From: Nonlabens dokdonensis DSW-6
Lineage (GTDB): Bacteria > Bacteroidota > Bacteroidia > Flavobacteriales > Flavobacteriaceae
Assembly: GCF_000332115.1 (NCBI RefSeq)
Contig: NC_020156.1
Coordinates: 62,001 to 126,000, forward strand
Length of the DNA stretch: 64,000 nt
Direction: 5' to 3'
This document shows positions 17,499-26,769 of this stretch, piece after piece. A model generated the notes under the pieces. It saw nothing but the letters and a program-made list of their open reading frames with translations. It was not told the DNA's origin and made no database searches. Position 1 is the stretch's first letter. Every line of letters starts with the position of its first letter. Both the position numbers and the translations under genes were made by a program.

Positions 17499-18452
17499 TT
17501 AATTACGAAGGTTTTCTTTTAAATAAGTTTTTAAAATCCTGTAGTATTGCTTTCTTAATTCGCTCTTAGACAAGTTCTGTTTTACCCTAGCACTGTGAAC
17601 AATTATTTTGGTTTTATTCTTTTTAAGTTTTAGCAATGAGAACTGTAATTCATTTATAGTATCCTCACCTACGATTAATTGGTCAATTTTATAATGAGCC
17701 GAATGGATATCGGCTTTCTTATACTCTTCGACTCTTTGTTTGTAGCCGCTATAAATGGACTCCTTATTGAAAATATCTGCCTGATATTTAGATGAGTCAG
17801 CCTCAATTAACTTGATGTACTCTTGCTCTGCTTCGTATCGCAAGTAAGTGTTATGATTCATTAATAATGTGTCTTGATAGGCATGCCATCCTTGTTCTGA
17901 TAGTTTGCTTAGAATCTCACTTTTACTCAGTCGTACGTTTCTAGATTTATTTAGATATAAATTACCTGTAGATGCTTGATAATTATAAGCGTAGTAAGGT
18001 GGTGATGTTGCCATGAATGCAAAGGAACAAAGCACTAATGCAGGTATGGTCAATTTCCTTGAACTGAAATTTATACTACATGTCTCTTCTTTCTTTTTGA
18101 TAAGGTAGTAGGAGAAGAAAAGAATTACCAAAGCCATGTAATCCGTATAATCAATTACTCTATAAATTTGGATGAAGGCTATTTCATTATATACATCTAT
18201 AAACGGTTGTGAAAATGGCGTTTTCCAAAACATAAATAATAATCCAGAAAGCAAGACAGATTTAAGTGGTTTTCCATTAAAAAAGAAAGCGAAAACTAAT
18301 GCTAATAATATCAGACCTACAACATCAGATAATTTACCTGTAAACCAATTATGAAATTGAAACTTTAGAAAGTGGTCATTAATAATTAAAACAAACAATG
18401 AAAACCAAAAAACAGGATGATTTATAAATCGACTTCTATTTCTACTCTTCAT
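17499..18452 (-). CDS. Multi-spanning membrane protein of unknown function
   Basis: 317 aa. N-terminal motif LIINDHFLKFQFHNWFTGKLSDVVGL belongs to a widespread uncharacterised bacterial family with about four to five helices in the first 150 residues (shown here in two parts). The C-terminal ~170 residues are predicted extracytoplasmic and Lys/Glu-rich. It lies 10 bases downstream of pssA on the same strand, so probably co-transcribed. Confidence 0.6.
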   Translation of the reverse strand: MKSRNRSRFINHPVFWFSLFVLIINDHFLKFQFHNWFTGKLSDVVGLILLALVFAFFFNGKPLKSVLLSGLLFMFWKTPFSQPFIDVYNEIAFIQIYRVIDYTDYMALVILFFSYYLIKKKEETCSINFSSRKLTIPALVLCSFAFMATSPPYYAYNYQASTGNLYLNKSRNVRLSKSEILSKLSEQGWHAYQDTLLMNHNTYLRYEAEQEYIKLIEADSSKYQADIFNKESIYSGYKQRVEEYKKADIHSAHYKIDQLIVGEDTINELQFSLLKLKKNKTKIIVHSARVKQNLSKSELRKQYYRILKTYLKENLRN

Positions 18453-18462
18453 TTGTACTATA

Positions 18463-19218
18463 TTATTGGCGTTTTATCATCAAATTATTTATAACACTCA
18501 TCAGTATATAAATAATGATAATGCAAGGAACTGCATAAATCTGGAGTGTGATAAGTAATACTAGTGAAATGAGCAAAAACAAATACCTGATCACGTTTCC
18601 TTTAATTCCCCATTGTTTAAATTTTAGGGCAAACAAAGGCAATTCTGCATTGAGTAAATAAACGCTTATCAATGTAATTACAATAAGAATGTACGGATTT
18701 GTCAGAAAGTAAGTCAACTCATTATTATAATCTTGAGCAATTATTCCTAAAGAAATAATAAGAATCGCGTTTGCTGGCGTCGGTACTCCTATAAAAGAAT
18801 CGGTCTGTCTGGTATCAATATTGAACTTTGCCAGTCTGTAGCAACTTCCTAAAGTTATTAGAAAACCTATAACAGGTGTGTACGGATGCGTGATCCAGTA
18901 TAAATCTTCACCTAAAAAGAAGTTTATGGATTCCGTTGTTGTCAAATTCATGTGAATTGCTTCACTTAACATTTGATACATCACAATTCCAGGAACGAGG
19001 CCGCTGGTTACCATATCTGCCAGTGAGTCCAGCTGTTTTCCTAGCTCGCTAGATACATTTAGTAGTCTTGCTGCGAGACCATCAAAAAAGTCAAAAAATA
19101 TTCCTGCGCCTACAAATATTCCCGCCAAAACCAACTGGTCGTTAAATGCGTAAATAGCAGCAATACAACCGCATAATAAATTTGATAACGTGATAATATT
19201 TGGAACCCATTTCTTCAT
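18463..19218 (-). CDS. pssA: CDP-diacylglycerol-serine O-phosphatidyltransferase
   Basis: 251 aa membrane enzyme making phosphatidylserine, precursor of phosphatidylethanolamine. The CDP-alcohol phosphotransferase motif is complete: D46-G47...A50-R51...G60...D64...D68. About eight hydrophobic segments. Start ATG at 19218; the upstream region is short and divergent from the PorV/PorQ-like gene. Confidence 0.92.
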   Translation of the reverse strand: MKKWVPNIITLSNLLCGCIAAIYAFNDQLVLAGIFVGAGIFFDFFDGLAARLLNVSSELGKQLDSLADMVTSGLVPGIVMYQMLSEAIHMNLTTTESINFFLGEDLYWITHPYTPVIGFLITLGSCYRLAKFNIDTRQTDSFIGVPTPANAILIISLGIIAQDYNNELTYFLTNPYILIVITLISVYLLNAELPLFALKFKQWGIKGNVIRYLFLLISLVLLITLQIYAVPCIIIIYILMSVINNLMIKRQ

Positions 19219-19334
19219 GTTACAAATATGCAGTTTTTTCGTGATCTGTTTCGTTTACTTTTAGGCAATATCCACAGATTTTCTTAGTTATTAACTCAGA
19301 AACTTAGATATTTGCGACTTATTAAAAATTCTGC

Positions 19335-20405
19335 TTGAAAAATTTTCTCTATTTCATCTTGGTACTTGTTTCCGCTTTCGCGAAAGCGCAGACCTCAAGA
19401 GCCTACTCTAACGAATTCCTAAACATAGGAGTAGACGCGGCAGCGCTAGGTATGAGTAATGCGGTGGTTGCTAGCAGTGATAATGTTAACTCTGTTTACT
19501 GGAATCCTGCAGGATTAACAAGAATGCAAGATCAAGAACTATCCTTGATGCATTCCAGTTATTTTGCTAATATCGCTCAATTTAACTACGGCGCCTATGC
19601 GATGCCCATTGATGATGTGAGTTCCTTTGGTTTTTCTGTGATACGATTTTCTGTAGATGATATTTTAAATACCACTCAATTAATAGACGATCAGGGAAAC
19701 ATTAATTACGACCGTATTTCAACATTTTCTACTGCAGACTGGGCCTTTACTTTTTCCTATGCCAGAGAAGCAAAACTGGACGGTTTCTCTTATGGAGCAA
19801 ATGCAAAAGTGATACGTCGTGTGATAGGAGATTTTGCTAATTCTTGGGGTTTTGGATTTGACGTAGGTTTACAATTCAAAAGAGGTGACTGGCAAGTAGG
19901 ATTTATGGCACGTGACATCACAACTACGTATAACACTTGGTCTATAGATGAAGAGCAATTTGAGCAAGTAAGCGGCGCTGTAGAAAACCAAAATCAAGAT
20001 TTACCAGAAACAACAGAAATCACATTACCAAAACTGCAATTAGGTCTAGCTAGAACATTTACTTTTCATTACGATCACGTTCTTACTGCAGAGGTAGATT
20101 TAAACATGCGCTTCATTCAAACTAATGATATTATCTCAAGCAGTGCAGTAAGTGCCACACCAGCTTTAGGATTAGAATACAGCTTCATCGACTTAGTTTT
20201 TGTAAGAGCCGGCGCAGGAAATTTTCAGAATATCCAGCAGCTTGATGGTAGTGATAACACCACTTTTCAACCTAATATAGGAATAGGTTTTAAATACAAA
20301 GGAATCTCTGTAGACTACGCATTAACTGATATCGGTGATTCTAGCGAGGCGTTATATTCTAATGTTTTCTCGGTAAACATAGATTTATCGGTCTTTAGCA
20401 AGTAG
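19335..20405 (+). CDS. PorV/PorQ-family outer-membrane beta-barrel protein (T9SS-associated)
   Basis: 356 aa. Signal peptide followed by YSNEFLNIGVDAAALGMSNA and NPAGL, the hallmark N-terminus of the PorV/PorQ group, then antiparallel beta strands to the C-terminus. PorV shuttles T9SS substrates and PorQ joins the attachment complex; I cannot say which this is. TTG start at 19335 (MKNFLYF...). The signal-peptidase site lies in A14-F-A-K-A18|Q, a pentapeptide encoded by the 14-bp palindrome. Confidence 0.85.
   Translation: MKNFLYFILVLVSAFAKAQTSRAYSNEFLNIGVDAAALGMSNAVVASSDNVNSVYWNPAGLTRMQDQELSLMHSSYFANIAQFNYGAYAMPIDDVSSFGFSVIRFSVDDILNTTQLIDDQGNINYDRISTFSTADWAFTFSYAREAKLDGFSYGANAKVIRRVIGDFANSWGFGFDVGLQFKRGDWQVGFMARDITTTYNTWSIDEEQFEQVSGAVENQNQDLPETTEITLPKLQLGLARTFTFHYDHVLTAEVDLNMRFIQTNDIISSSAVSATPALGLEYSFIDLVFVRAGAGNFQNIQQLDGSDNTTFQPNIGIGFKYKGISVDYALTDIGDSSEALYSNVFSVNIDLSVFSK
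19374..19387. repeat. Palindrome GCTTTCGCGAAAGC, copy 4 (signal peptide of PorV/PorQ-like gene)
   Basis: Perfect copy encoding residues 14-18 (AFAKA), immediately before the predicted signal-peptidase cleavage point. Confidence 0.95.
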
Positions 20406-20469
20406 TTTCATAACATCTATTCTTTATTGTTATTCAAACAGTTTAATTTAGCAATTCATTCTGTAGTTC

Positions 20470-22134
20470 ATGAAATTTAACAGCCTTTTACTAGCTCTTT
20501 TATCAGGAATACTTCTCTGGCTAGGCTGGCCTACTTCTGGTTTTGCAGGGTTGCTTTTAGTTGCATTTGTGCCACTGCTTATTGTAGAACGCCGTTTACG
20601 ACTTTATGAAACGCGCAGAGCGGCTGGAAAAGTCTTTCTCTTCTCCTATCTGTCTTTCTTTATTTGGAATATGGCTACTACTTACTGGTTGTATTTTTCT
20701 ACTCCTTTTGGAATGTGGTTTGCTGTTTTAGTTAATACTGCATTGATGAGTTTAGTGTTTTTAGGCTATCATTTATTAGCTCGAAAAGCCACACAAGGCG
20801 CTGCACTAACTTTTCTCGCCTGCCTTTGGATAAGCTTTGAACGCTTGCATCTAGACTGGGAATTCTCTTGGCCGTGGTTGAACTTAGGTAATGGTTTTAG
20901 CGAGACTACTTCTTGGATTCAATGGTATGAATATACAGGAACCTTTGGTGGTTCTTTATGGATCTGGCTGGTTAATATTTTTGTTTTTTTAAGTGTGTTA
21001 CGCTTTCGCCCTGAGCTACCTCAGGATAAACTTCCATTAAAAAAAATGGAAAGCAAAATTATCTCCAAGCGTCAATTTATCATTAAGCGAGTTGCTGTAC
21101 TTCTAGCTCTAGTAATTGTCCCTATCCTAATTTCTCAAATTATTAGTTATTCTAATTTTGAAATAAATAAAGGAGGTGGAACCCAAGTGGTCATCGTGCA
21201 ACCGAACATTGATCCTTATAGCGAGAAATATTATATCACTAATGACAGTATTGTAAGTCATATTACCAATCTTGCATTACCTCTAACTGACCAATTCACC
21301 GACTTGATAATTACTCCAGAAACGGTGCTAGCTGATAATATCAAACTAACTAATTTAGACCGGCTAGAATACAATCGCGCAGTGAATCAACTGCGGTTAT
21401 CGTTGTTAGATTATCCTAACGTCAATTATTTAGGCGGTGTTTCTATTACAGAAATAGTAAGGGATAGCGCTCAAATGAATCCGCAGACTAATCTTTATCG
21501 CGACGGTAGAACGTTGTACAATGATTACAATTCTGCTATGTTTCTAAAAGCGAGAGATTCATTGAAAATTTATCACAAATCAAAACTAGTCGTAGGAGTT
21601 GAGAATTTCCCGTACAAAAGCGTTTTGCAACCTATTTTAGGCGATGCAATGTTAGACTTAGGCGGCACCGTTTCTACAAAAACTATTCAAGAAGATCGGA
21701 CTGTTTTTGAAATGAATAACTCTGCAAAGGTTGCTCCTGTAATTTGTTATGAGTCAGTTTATGGAGAATATGTTTCTGATTACGTTAAAAACGGTGCTAC
21801 ATTTTTAGCGATTATTACAAACGATGCTTGGTGGGGCAACACGCAAGGTCATAAGCAACATTTGAGTCTTGCACGATTGCGTGCAATTGAAAATAGAAGA
21901 TGGATCGCACGTAGTGCGAATACCGGTATCAGTGCCATCATAGATCACCAAGGAAATATTAAGCAATCTCTAGGCTATGAGGAAGAAGGCGCTATACAAG
22001 GTTCTATTAGACCTCGATCAGGAATGACTTTTTATACTACTCATGGAGATTATATTGCAAGAATAGCTAGCCTCATGGGATTGTTTATTTTGCTATTTAG
22101 TGTTTTTAGAAGAGGTAAAATGAAACGTAAGTAA
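20470..22134 (+). CDS. lnt: Apolipoprotein N-acyltransferase
   Basis: 554 aa inner-membrane enzyme adding the third acyl chain to lipoproteins. The N-terminal helices run to about residue 177, the nitrilase domain from about 235. The catalytic triad can be placed at E284 (ITPETVL), K370 (YHKSKLV) and C426 (PVICYESVYG). Residues 178-195 are encoded by a composite palindromic repeat (21001-21054) inserted in frame in the linker between membrane and catalytic parts. C-terminal helix present. Confidence 0.93.
   Translation: MKFNSLLLALLSGILLWLGWPTSGFAGLLLVAFVPLLIVERRLRLYETRRAAGKVFLFSYLSFFIWNMATTYWLYFSTPFGMWFAVLVNTALMSLVFLGYHLLARKATQGAALTFLACLWISFERLHLDWEFSWPWLNLGNGFSETTSWIQWYEYTGTFGGSLWIWLVNIFVFLSVLRFRPELPQDKLPLKKMESKIISKRQFIIKRVAVLLALVIVPILISQIISYSNFEINKGGGTQVVIVQPNIDPYSEKYYITNDSIVSHITNLALPLTDQFTDLIITPETVLADNIKLTNLDRLEYNRAVNQLRLSLLDYPNVNYLGGVSITEIVRDSAQMNPQTNLYRDGRTLYNDYNSAMFLKARDSLKIYHKSKLVVGVENFPYKSVLQPILGDAMLDLGGTVSTKTIQEDRTVFEMNNSAKVAPVICYESVYGEYVSDYVKNGATFLAIITNDAWWGNTQGHKQHLSLARLRAIENRRWIARSANTGISAIIDHQGNIKQSLGYEEEGAIQGSIRPRSGMTFYTTHGDYIARIASLMGLFILLFSVFRRGKMKRK
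21001..21054. repeat. Composite nested-hairpin repeat, copy 1 (in-frame inside lnt)
   Basis: Outer arms CGCTTTCG ... GGAAAGC enclose two hairpins, CCTGAG-ctac-CTCAGG-type (21010-21026 region) and TTCCAT-N-ATGGAA (21031-21050 region). It equals the reverse complement of 47716-47770 with about two mismatches over 54 positions. Exactly 18 codons long here, with no stop. Confidence 0.92.
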
Positions 22135-22275
22135 GTGTCTTTTTTAATTAGCTACTTAACGTCTATTAAAATTGATATTCTATCCTAATTTCCGTTTCTC
22201 AACCCTAATAGTTTGATGACATAATTTGTAGTACTATCCTCTATACTTAATAGATCTTTGCAGTATTATAAGGAG

Positions 22276-23661
22276 CTACTGCCCTTTAAAGAATACAATA
22301 GTACTTAAAGTTTTTACAATGATTCTCATGTCAAGAAAAACACTTCGTTTTTTTATATAAAAAAGATCGTACTGTAGCTTTCTCAAATGATCTTCGTCAG
22401 TAACACCATATTTTGTTTTTACTTGAGCCCAGCCTGTAAGACCTGGTTTTACTACATGACGCGTTTCATAAAAAGGGATTTTCTCTGAAAGTTGTTCAAC
22501 AAATACTTCTCGTTCAGGACGTGGCCCTATGACACTCATTTCTCCTTTTAAAATATTCCAAAACTGCGGAAATTCATCAATTCTTGTTGCTCGCAAGAAT
22601 TTACCGAATCTTGTAATGCGAACGTCGTTTTTAATCGCAAACTGTGCACCGAGCTTCTCGGCGTCCCTAACCATTGTTCTAAACTTGATTATCTTAAAGA
22701 TTTTCCGGTTTAAACCGACTCTTTCTTGCATATAAAATAAACGACCTCGGTTAGCACAAATATTACCTATTAGAACAAATGGAATTAATATAACACAGAA
22801 AATAAGTCCTAGTAAGGAAGCTACAATATCAAACGCTCGGTGATAAACTTTGTATAATCGATTTTGATTATTGCGTGCAAATGGAAAATATTTATAAAAA
22901 TCCTTGCCTACATATTGCACTGGGATTCTATCGGTCATTTCTTCATATACCTGAGTATATTCTCGCACAGAATAACCACTTTCAACTAATTCAATAAGCC
23001 ATCGATACAAATTTGAGGTGATACCTTCTACTTCGCTACTAGCAACTACTACCTCAGTGATTTTTCTAGATTTAAATAATTCATGAGCATCGGTTAAAGA
23101 CAACTCTTTGATTCCTACAAAATGTCCTGATTGGACAGCAGGACCTGTGTTGATATAACCTTTTATATCATAATTAGGATCGACATCTTGAAGCGATTGA
23201 GCAACCATTGCCGCCTCGCCAGCATCAACAATTAGGATGCTATTTTTATTAAATCTAGCACTTGCAAATAGTTTTATATAAATAGCTCTCCAAAGGAGCA
23301 AAGGCAAAGTAACCGCAAAGTAAAAATATAAGATCTGGATACGATTGTCAGGTAACTCTGGTGTAAAAAATGGAGTCAGTAAATAAAATAAACTAGTTAT
23401 AGAGCCTACGGTAATGGCACTTTTTAGAGAACCTGTAATTCTACTTGCACGCTGCAAGTTGTACAATTCAAAAACAGTGGCAAAAAACAACAAATAAAAG
23501 GCAAGAATCACCGACCACATCCACTGTCGTTCATTTATAGAAAAGTATTCTAGCCCAAAAATTATCCCTACCAATTCTAAGGATGCCAAAACCACAAAAA
23601 CATCAATGATACGTAGTAGTATCTTGCGTTCGGACATCTCAAAATGTATGGATTTGGACAC
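22276..23661 (-). CDS. Polyprenyl-phosphate sugar phosphotransferase (WcaJ/WbaP-like)
   Basis: 461 aa. Four N-terminal helices, a nucleotide-binding-like middle domain (SILIVDAGEAAMVAQSL) and the C-terminal bacterial sugar transferase domain (YMQERVGLNRKIFKIIKFRTM, GPRPEREVFVEQL, KPGLTGWAQV). It primes exopolysaccharide synthesis by moving a sugar phosphate onto undecaprenyl phosphate. Clustered with a GT4 enzyme and an O-antigen-ligase-like protein on the same strand. Confidence 0.92.
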   Translation of the reverse strand: MSKSIHFEMSERKILLRIIDVFVVLASLELVGIIFGLEYFSINERQWMWSVILAFYLLFFATVFELYNLQRASRITGSLKSAITVGSITSLFYLLTPFFTPELPDNRIQILYFYFAVTLPLLLWRAIYIKLFASARFNKNSILIVDAGEAAMVAQSLQDVDPNYDIKGYINTGPAVQSGHFVGIKELSLTDAHELFKSRKITEVVVASSEVEGITSNLYRWLIELVESGYSVREYTQVYEEMTDRIPVQYVGKDFYKYFPFARNNQNRLYKVYHRAFDIVASLLGLIFCVILIPFVLIGNICANRGRLFYMQERVGLNRKIFKIIKFRTMVRDAEKLGAQFAIKNDVRITRFGKFLRATRIDEFPQFWNILKGEMSVIGPRPEREVFVEQLSEKIPFYETRHVVKPGLTGWAQVKTKYGVTDEDHLRKLQYDLFYIKKRSVFLDMRIIVKTLSTIVFFKGQ

Positions 23662-23694
23662 TAAGAATTTAATTTAAAACCGTAAATATACACC

Positions 23695-24711
23695 TTAAGA
23701 TTGGAGTAAGCCGTTCCATTGCTGTCGAACTAGACTCCAAGAATAAAAAGTTGCAGTTTCTCTAGCGTTATTTGTAATCTGCTGATAATGTGATGGCTGT
23801 TCAATCAAGTCGTTAATCGCAGTCACCATTTCTGACACATTGTTATCTGGAATTAACTTACCGTTTTTATCATTTTCTATCAAATATGAAATCCCTCCTA
23901 CATCTGTAGACACTACTGGTAAGCCTAATGCCATTGCTTCAATTAAGCTCACTGGTAAATTATCAAAACGAGTGGTATTGATAAAAATATTATGATTTTT
24001 ACTGAGTTCGATCCATTGACTTTTAGACAACAATCCTGTAAAATCAATTTGCAACTGTAAGATTTCCGCTAACATTTTACATTTTTCTAGCGATCCATCT
24101 TTTTCTGGACCGACCATAGTAAGTGTCGCTTCTGGGTATTTTTCTTTGATGAGTTTGAAAACTTTTATCGCCATTTCTGGGTTGTAAATTTGAGCAAATG
24201 ACCTCACCCATAACAACTTTGGAGTTTTTATTTCCCTCCTTTGATATGGATAGTTTTCTAGCTCAATAAAGTTGTTGATCTTAGTAAGGTTGTGGTATCC
24301 CGCTTTCGCGAAAGCGGAAATCAAATAATCACTAGGACTTACTACTTGATAAGCGTTTTTTAGGTATGCATTTAGTGCTTTAGGGTTTTTGATGATCCTT
24401 TTTGGTAAATCGCCTCCATGAAGAATTGGTATGTACTTGATTTTTAAACTTCGGCAAATGCGTGAGATAGTAATCGCGTACCAAAAGTTTTTTGTACTGT
24501 AAGTATCAATAAGCATCACATGCGCCCAATTCCTATTAACATAAGTCATGCGCATCATGTGTAACATGCGCCTACTTATATTTTTTATTGAAGAAGCATA
24601 CCTTAAATTAAATCCTTCCTTTTGTAAAAGCGGTCCAAGTGTATCAATCGTAGTTGCTGTCCTGCCTTGTGACGCTAACTTATTACCTATGTAAAGAATA
24701 TTTTTCATCAA
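23695..24711 (-). CDS. Glycosyltransferase family 4
   Basis: 338 aa GT-B enzyme. The C-terminal donor domain contains TMVGPEKDGSLEKC, LLSKSQWIEL and the EX7E-like segment SLIEAMALGLPVVSTDVGG. Substrate unknown; part of the exopolysaccharide cluster. Its ATG overlaps the stop of the upstream gene by four bases (24708-24711). Residues 133-137 (AFAKA) are palindrome-encoded. Confidence 0.9.
   Translation of the reverse strand: MMKNILYIGNKLASQGRTATTIDTLGPLLQKEGFNLRYASSIKNISRRMLHMMRMTYVNRNWAHVMLIDTYSTKNFWYAITISRICRSLKIKYIPILHGGDLPKRIIKNPKALNAYLKNAYQVVSPSDYLISAFAKAGYHNLTKINNFIELENYPYQRREIKTPKLLWVRSFAQIYNPEMAIKVFKLIKEKYPEATLTMVGPEKDGSLEKCKMLAEILQLQIDFTGLLSKSQWIELSKNHNIFINTTRFDNLPVSLIEAMALGLPVVSTDVGGISYLIENDKNGKLIPDNNVSEMVTAINDLIEQPSHYQQITNNARETATFYSWSLVRQQWNGLLQS
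24302..24315. repeat. Palindrome GCTTTCGCGAAAGC, copy 5 (in GT4 gene)
   Basis: Perfect copy, read as AFAKA on the minus strand. Extended match CCGCTTTCGCGAAAGCGG. Confidence 0.95.
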
Positions 24712-26081
24712 AGAGTAGCTAGTTCTGGCAACTTTTTTTCTGAAATTTGTTTCTTTTTCAGCTTGGGCTTTACAACATAAAGCAGTGCCATTCCATAGAA
24801 AAACGCTGGTGCAGCAATACGCATGGCACTATGATTAATCGTTGCGATCCAAAAAATTAAAAAGGCGTAAAAGTAAACGTTTCCTTTGTGAGATAGTCGA
24901 AATATGAGTGGCGTGATGATCAATACTAATAAAGATAAAATACCAATGCTTCCATGTTCTGATAGCAACCTACTCGTTTCATTATGAGATGCCGCGACAA
25001 TACCGTCTTTTTTGGCTCTATAATATTTAACCATTCCTGCACCTATTCCACCGATAGGGTTTTCTAAAAATGCCTCTAGTTCAATAGTAATCAGCTCTGC
25101 TCTACCGGTGGATAAATCTTCCTTTGCTCTACCGGCAGCATCTTCATTTGCATATCTTTTATCTATTAAACCACTTGTGGCTAGTGAGGTATAACCCCAA
25201 GCTAGTACTAATCCGACGGCGATAACGCTCAATTTAGGTATAAATGCAAATCTAAACTCAGATCTTCTCAAAAAGAACAAGGTAAATATTACCGCAGCAA
25301 TCATCAAAAAGGCGGTTAAAACACCACCACGCGAAAAAGTTACCCAACCACGATAAGTGAAAGCAAGGAATAAAATTATATCAAGAATATTTAAGCGCAA
25401 ACTCTTGATTCGCAAGAATCTAATAAAGCAAATAAACATTCCTATTCCTAGTGCGGTGGCAACTTGATTAGGACCATAACCACCAGAAGTTGCATAGTTA
25501 GAAGCCGTATTTGTTACCACATCTCTAATATCTGGTGTGACAACAAATAAGTAAAAGCATAACATCACCAGAGGTCCAACAGATAGTTTTAATATTTCTT
25601 CTAAGCGAGTAGCTGTTATTCTCCTTTGAAAACAATACAAAGCAACGACACCTAGTGTTACCGGACCACTTAGATTAAAAGCAACAGCTTTTCTCAAGGA
25701 CTCATCTATAGGAATATTTTGTGACGCTATTACAATACTGGGGACAAGTAGTAAAAGGTAGAATACAAAAGGAATCGATTTTAACGAAAATCCACGTAAT
25801 GCCAGGCCAGCGACCATAAAAATGATGACTAAATATTTAATCATCTCATAGAATAACATGGCGTTATTCATTCTTAAAAAGACCTCTAGACAAGAAAGAT
25901 AACAGGCTGCAAGAATGACCTCATTATTTTTGTTGGCACTCGTAAGTAGCCGCAATACAAAATATACAATCGCAGCATAAAAGAAAATCTTAACTAAAAA
26001 GGGAACTGCGATCATGAAAATGGTGATCACAATATGTCCTGCAATTATAAAAGTATAAGGAAGCTTCTCAAATTTGATCAT
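24708..26081 (-). CDS. O-antigen ligase / Wzy-like polymerase
   Basis: 457 aa with ten or more membrane helices and a large periplasmic loop near residues 300-370 containing NPIGGIGAGMVKYY and SHNETSRLLSEHG, typical of the Wzy_C/O-antigen ligase fold. It probably polymerises or ligates exopolysaccharide repeat units. First gene of the minus-strand cluster; a minus-strand TAGATTTG box lies at 26119-26126. Confidence 0.85.
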   Translation of the reverse strand: MIKFEKLPYTFIIAGHIVITIFMIAVPFLVKIFFYAAIVYFVLRLLTSANKNNEVILAACYLSCLEVFLRMNNAMLFYEMIKYLVIIFMVAGLALRGFSLKSIPFVFYLLLLVPSIVIASQNIPIDESLRKAVAFNLSGPVTLGVVALYCFQRRITATRLEEILKLSVGPLVMLCFYLFVVTPDIRDVVTNTASNYATSGGYGPNQVATALGIGMFICFIRFLRIKSLRLNILDIILFLAFTYRGWVTFSRGGVLTAFLMIAAVIFTLFFLRRSEFRFAFIPKLSVIAVGLVLAWGYTSLATSGLIDKRYANEDAAGRAKEDLSTGRAELITIELEAFLENPIGGIGAGMVKYYRAKKDGIVAASHNETSRLLSEHGSIGILSLLVLIITPLIFRLSHKGNVYFYAFLIFWIATINHSAMRIAAPAFFYGMALLYVVKPKLKKKQISEKKLPELATL

Positions 26082-26118
26082 TAAAATCGCAGTAATTAGA
26101 TAGAATACTCAAGAAATA

Positions 26119-26126
26119 CAAATCTA
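26119..26126 (-). promoter_or_regulatory. Candidate -7 element of the exopolysaccharide operon
   Basis: Minus strand TAGATTTG matches TANNTTTG. The expected -33 position on this strand reads GCTG rather than TTTG, so support is partial. Confidence 0.35.
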
Positions 26127-26165
26127 CTGTTTTACCTTTATTAGACAGCCATGAACGAGAAGTAA

Positions 26166-26492
26166 TTACAACTGTGATTTAATCTTAAGCAATTCTGTTT
26201 TTACAAATTCTAACTTGCTTATGATCTCTATAGTATTGAGTTCCTTTTTATGGTTTTTCATATAATCTCTAGCTCCTTCTAGTGTAAAACCTTTTTCTTT
26301 TACCAGATGGTAGATGGTTTTAAGGTTTTTTACATCTTCTTTAGAGAACTTGCGATTACCTCGGGAGTTTTTTTTAGGTTGTAAAACATCAAATTCCTTT
26401 TCCCAAAAACGCACCAAAGAAGCATTTACTTGAAACGCTTTTGTTACTTCTCCCATAGAGTAGTACAGTTTTTCAGGAAGTTCTATATGCAT
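26166..26492 (-). CDS. MerR-family transcriptional regulator (short form)
   Basis: 108 aa. Winged-helix DNA-binding domain: YYSMGEVTKAFQVNASLVRFWEKEFDVLQPKKNSRGNRKFS (shown across its length in the protein's first 60 residues), then a dimerisation helix. No effector domain. It is the last gene behind an M23 peptidase and a small membrane protein. Target unknown. Confidence 0.88.
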   Translation of the reverse strand: MHIELPEKLYYSMGEVTKAFQVNASLVRFWEKEFDVLQPKKNSRGNRKFSKEDVKNLKTIYHLVKEKGFTLEGARDYMKNHKKELNTIEIISKLEFVKTELLKIKSQL

Positions 26493-26499
26493 AGTTAGG

Positions 26500-26754
26500 T
26501 TATTTAAGATAAAGCTCTTTAAAGTACTTAAAGCGTGTACCTGGCAAAGCTAATTTCCAAATGCTTGATTCTGAAATAATATTTCTAGAGGCTAGTTTTT
26601 TGCCATCTGTATAAGTTCTATAGACAAAAGCATAAAATAATAGACTAAATACTAGCACACTATTATCTATCATCATCATTTTATTACAAAAAATTATAAT
26701 TCCTAAAGGTGTTAAAATTATGATATAAAAAAACAATAAATTTTTCAGACCCAT
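26500..26754 (-). CDS. Small membrane protein of unknown function
   Basis: 84 aa with two hydrophobic segments in the first 55 residues and a basic C-terminus. It lies between the M23 peptidase and merR-like genes with gaps of 15 and 7 bases. No family recognised. Confidence 0.6.
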   Translation of the reverse strand: MGLKNLLFFYIIILTPLGIIIFCNKMMMIDNSVLVFSLLFYAFVYRTYTDGKKLASRNIISESSIWKLALPGTRFKYFKELYLK

Positions 26755-26769
26755 AAAACTTTATATTTA

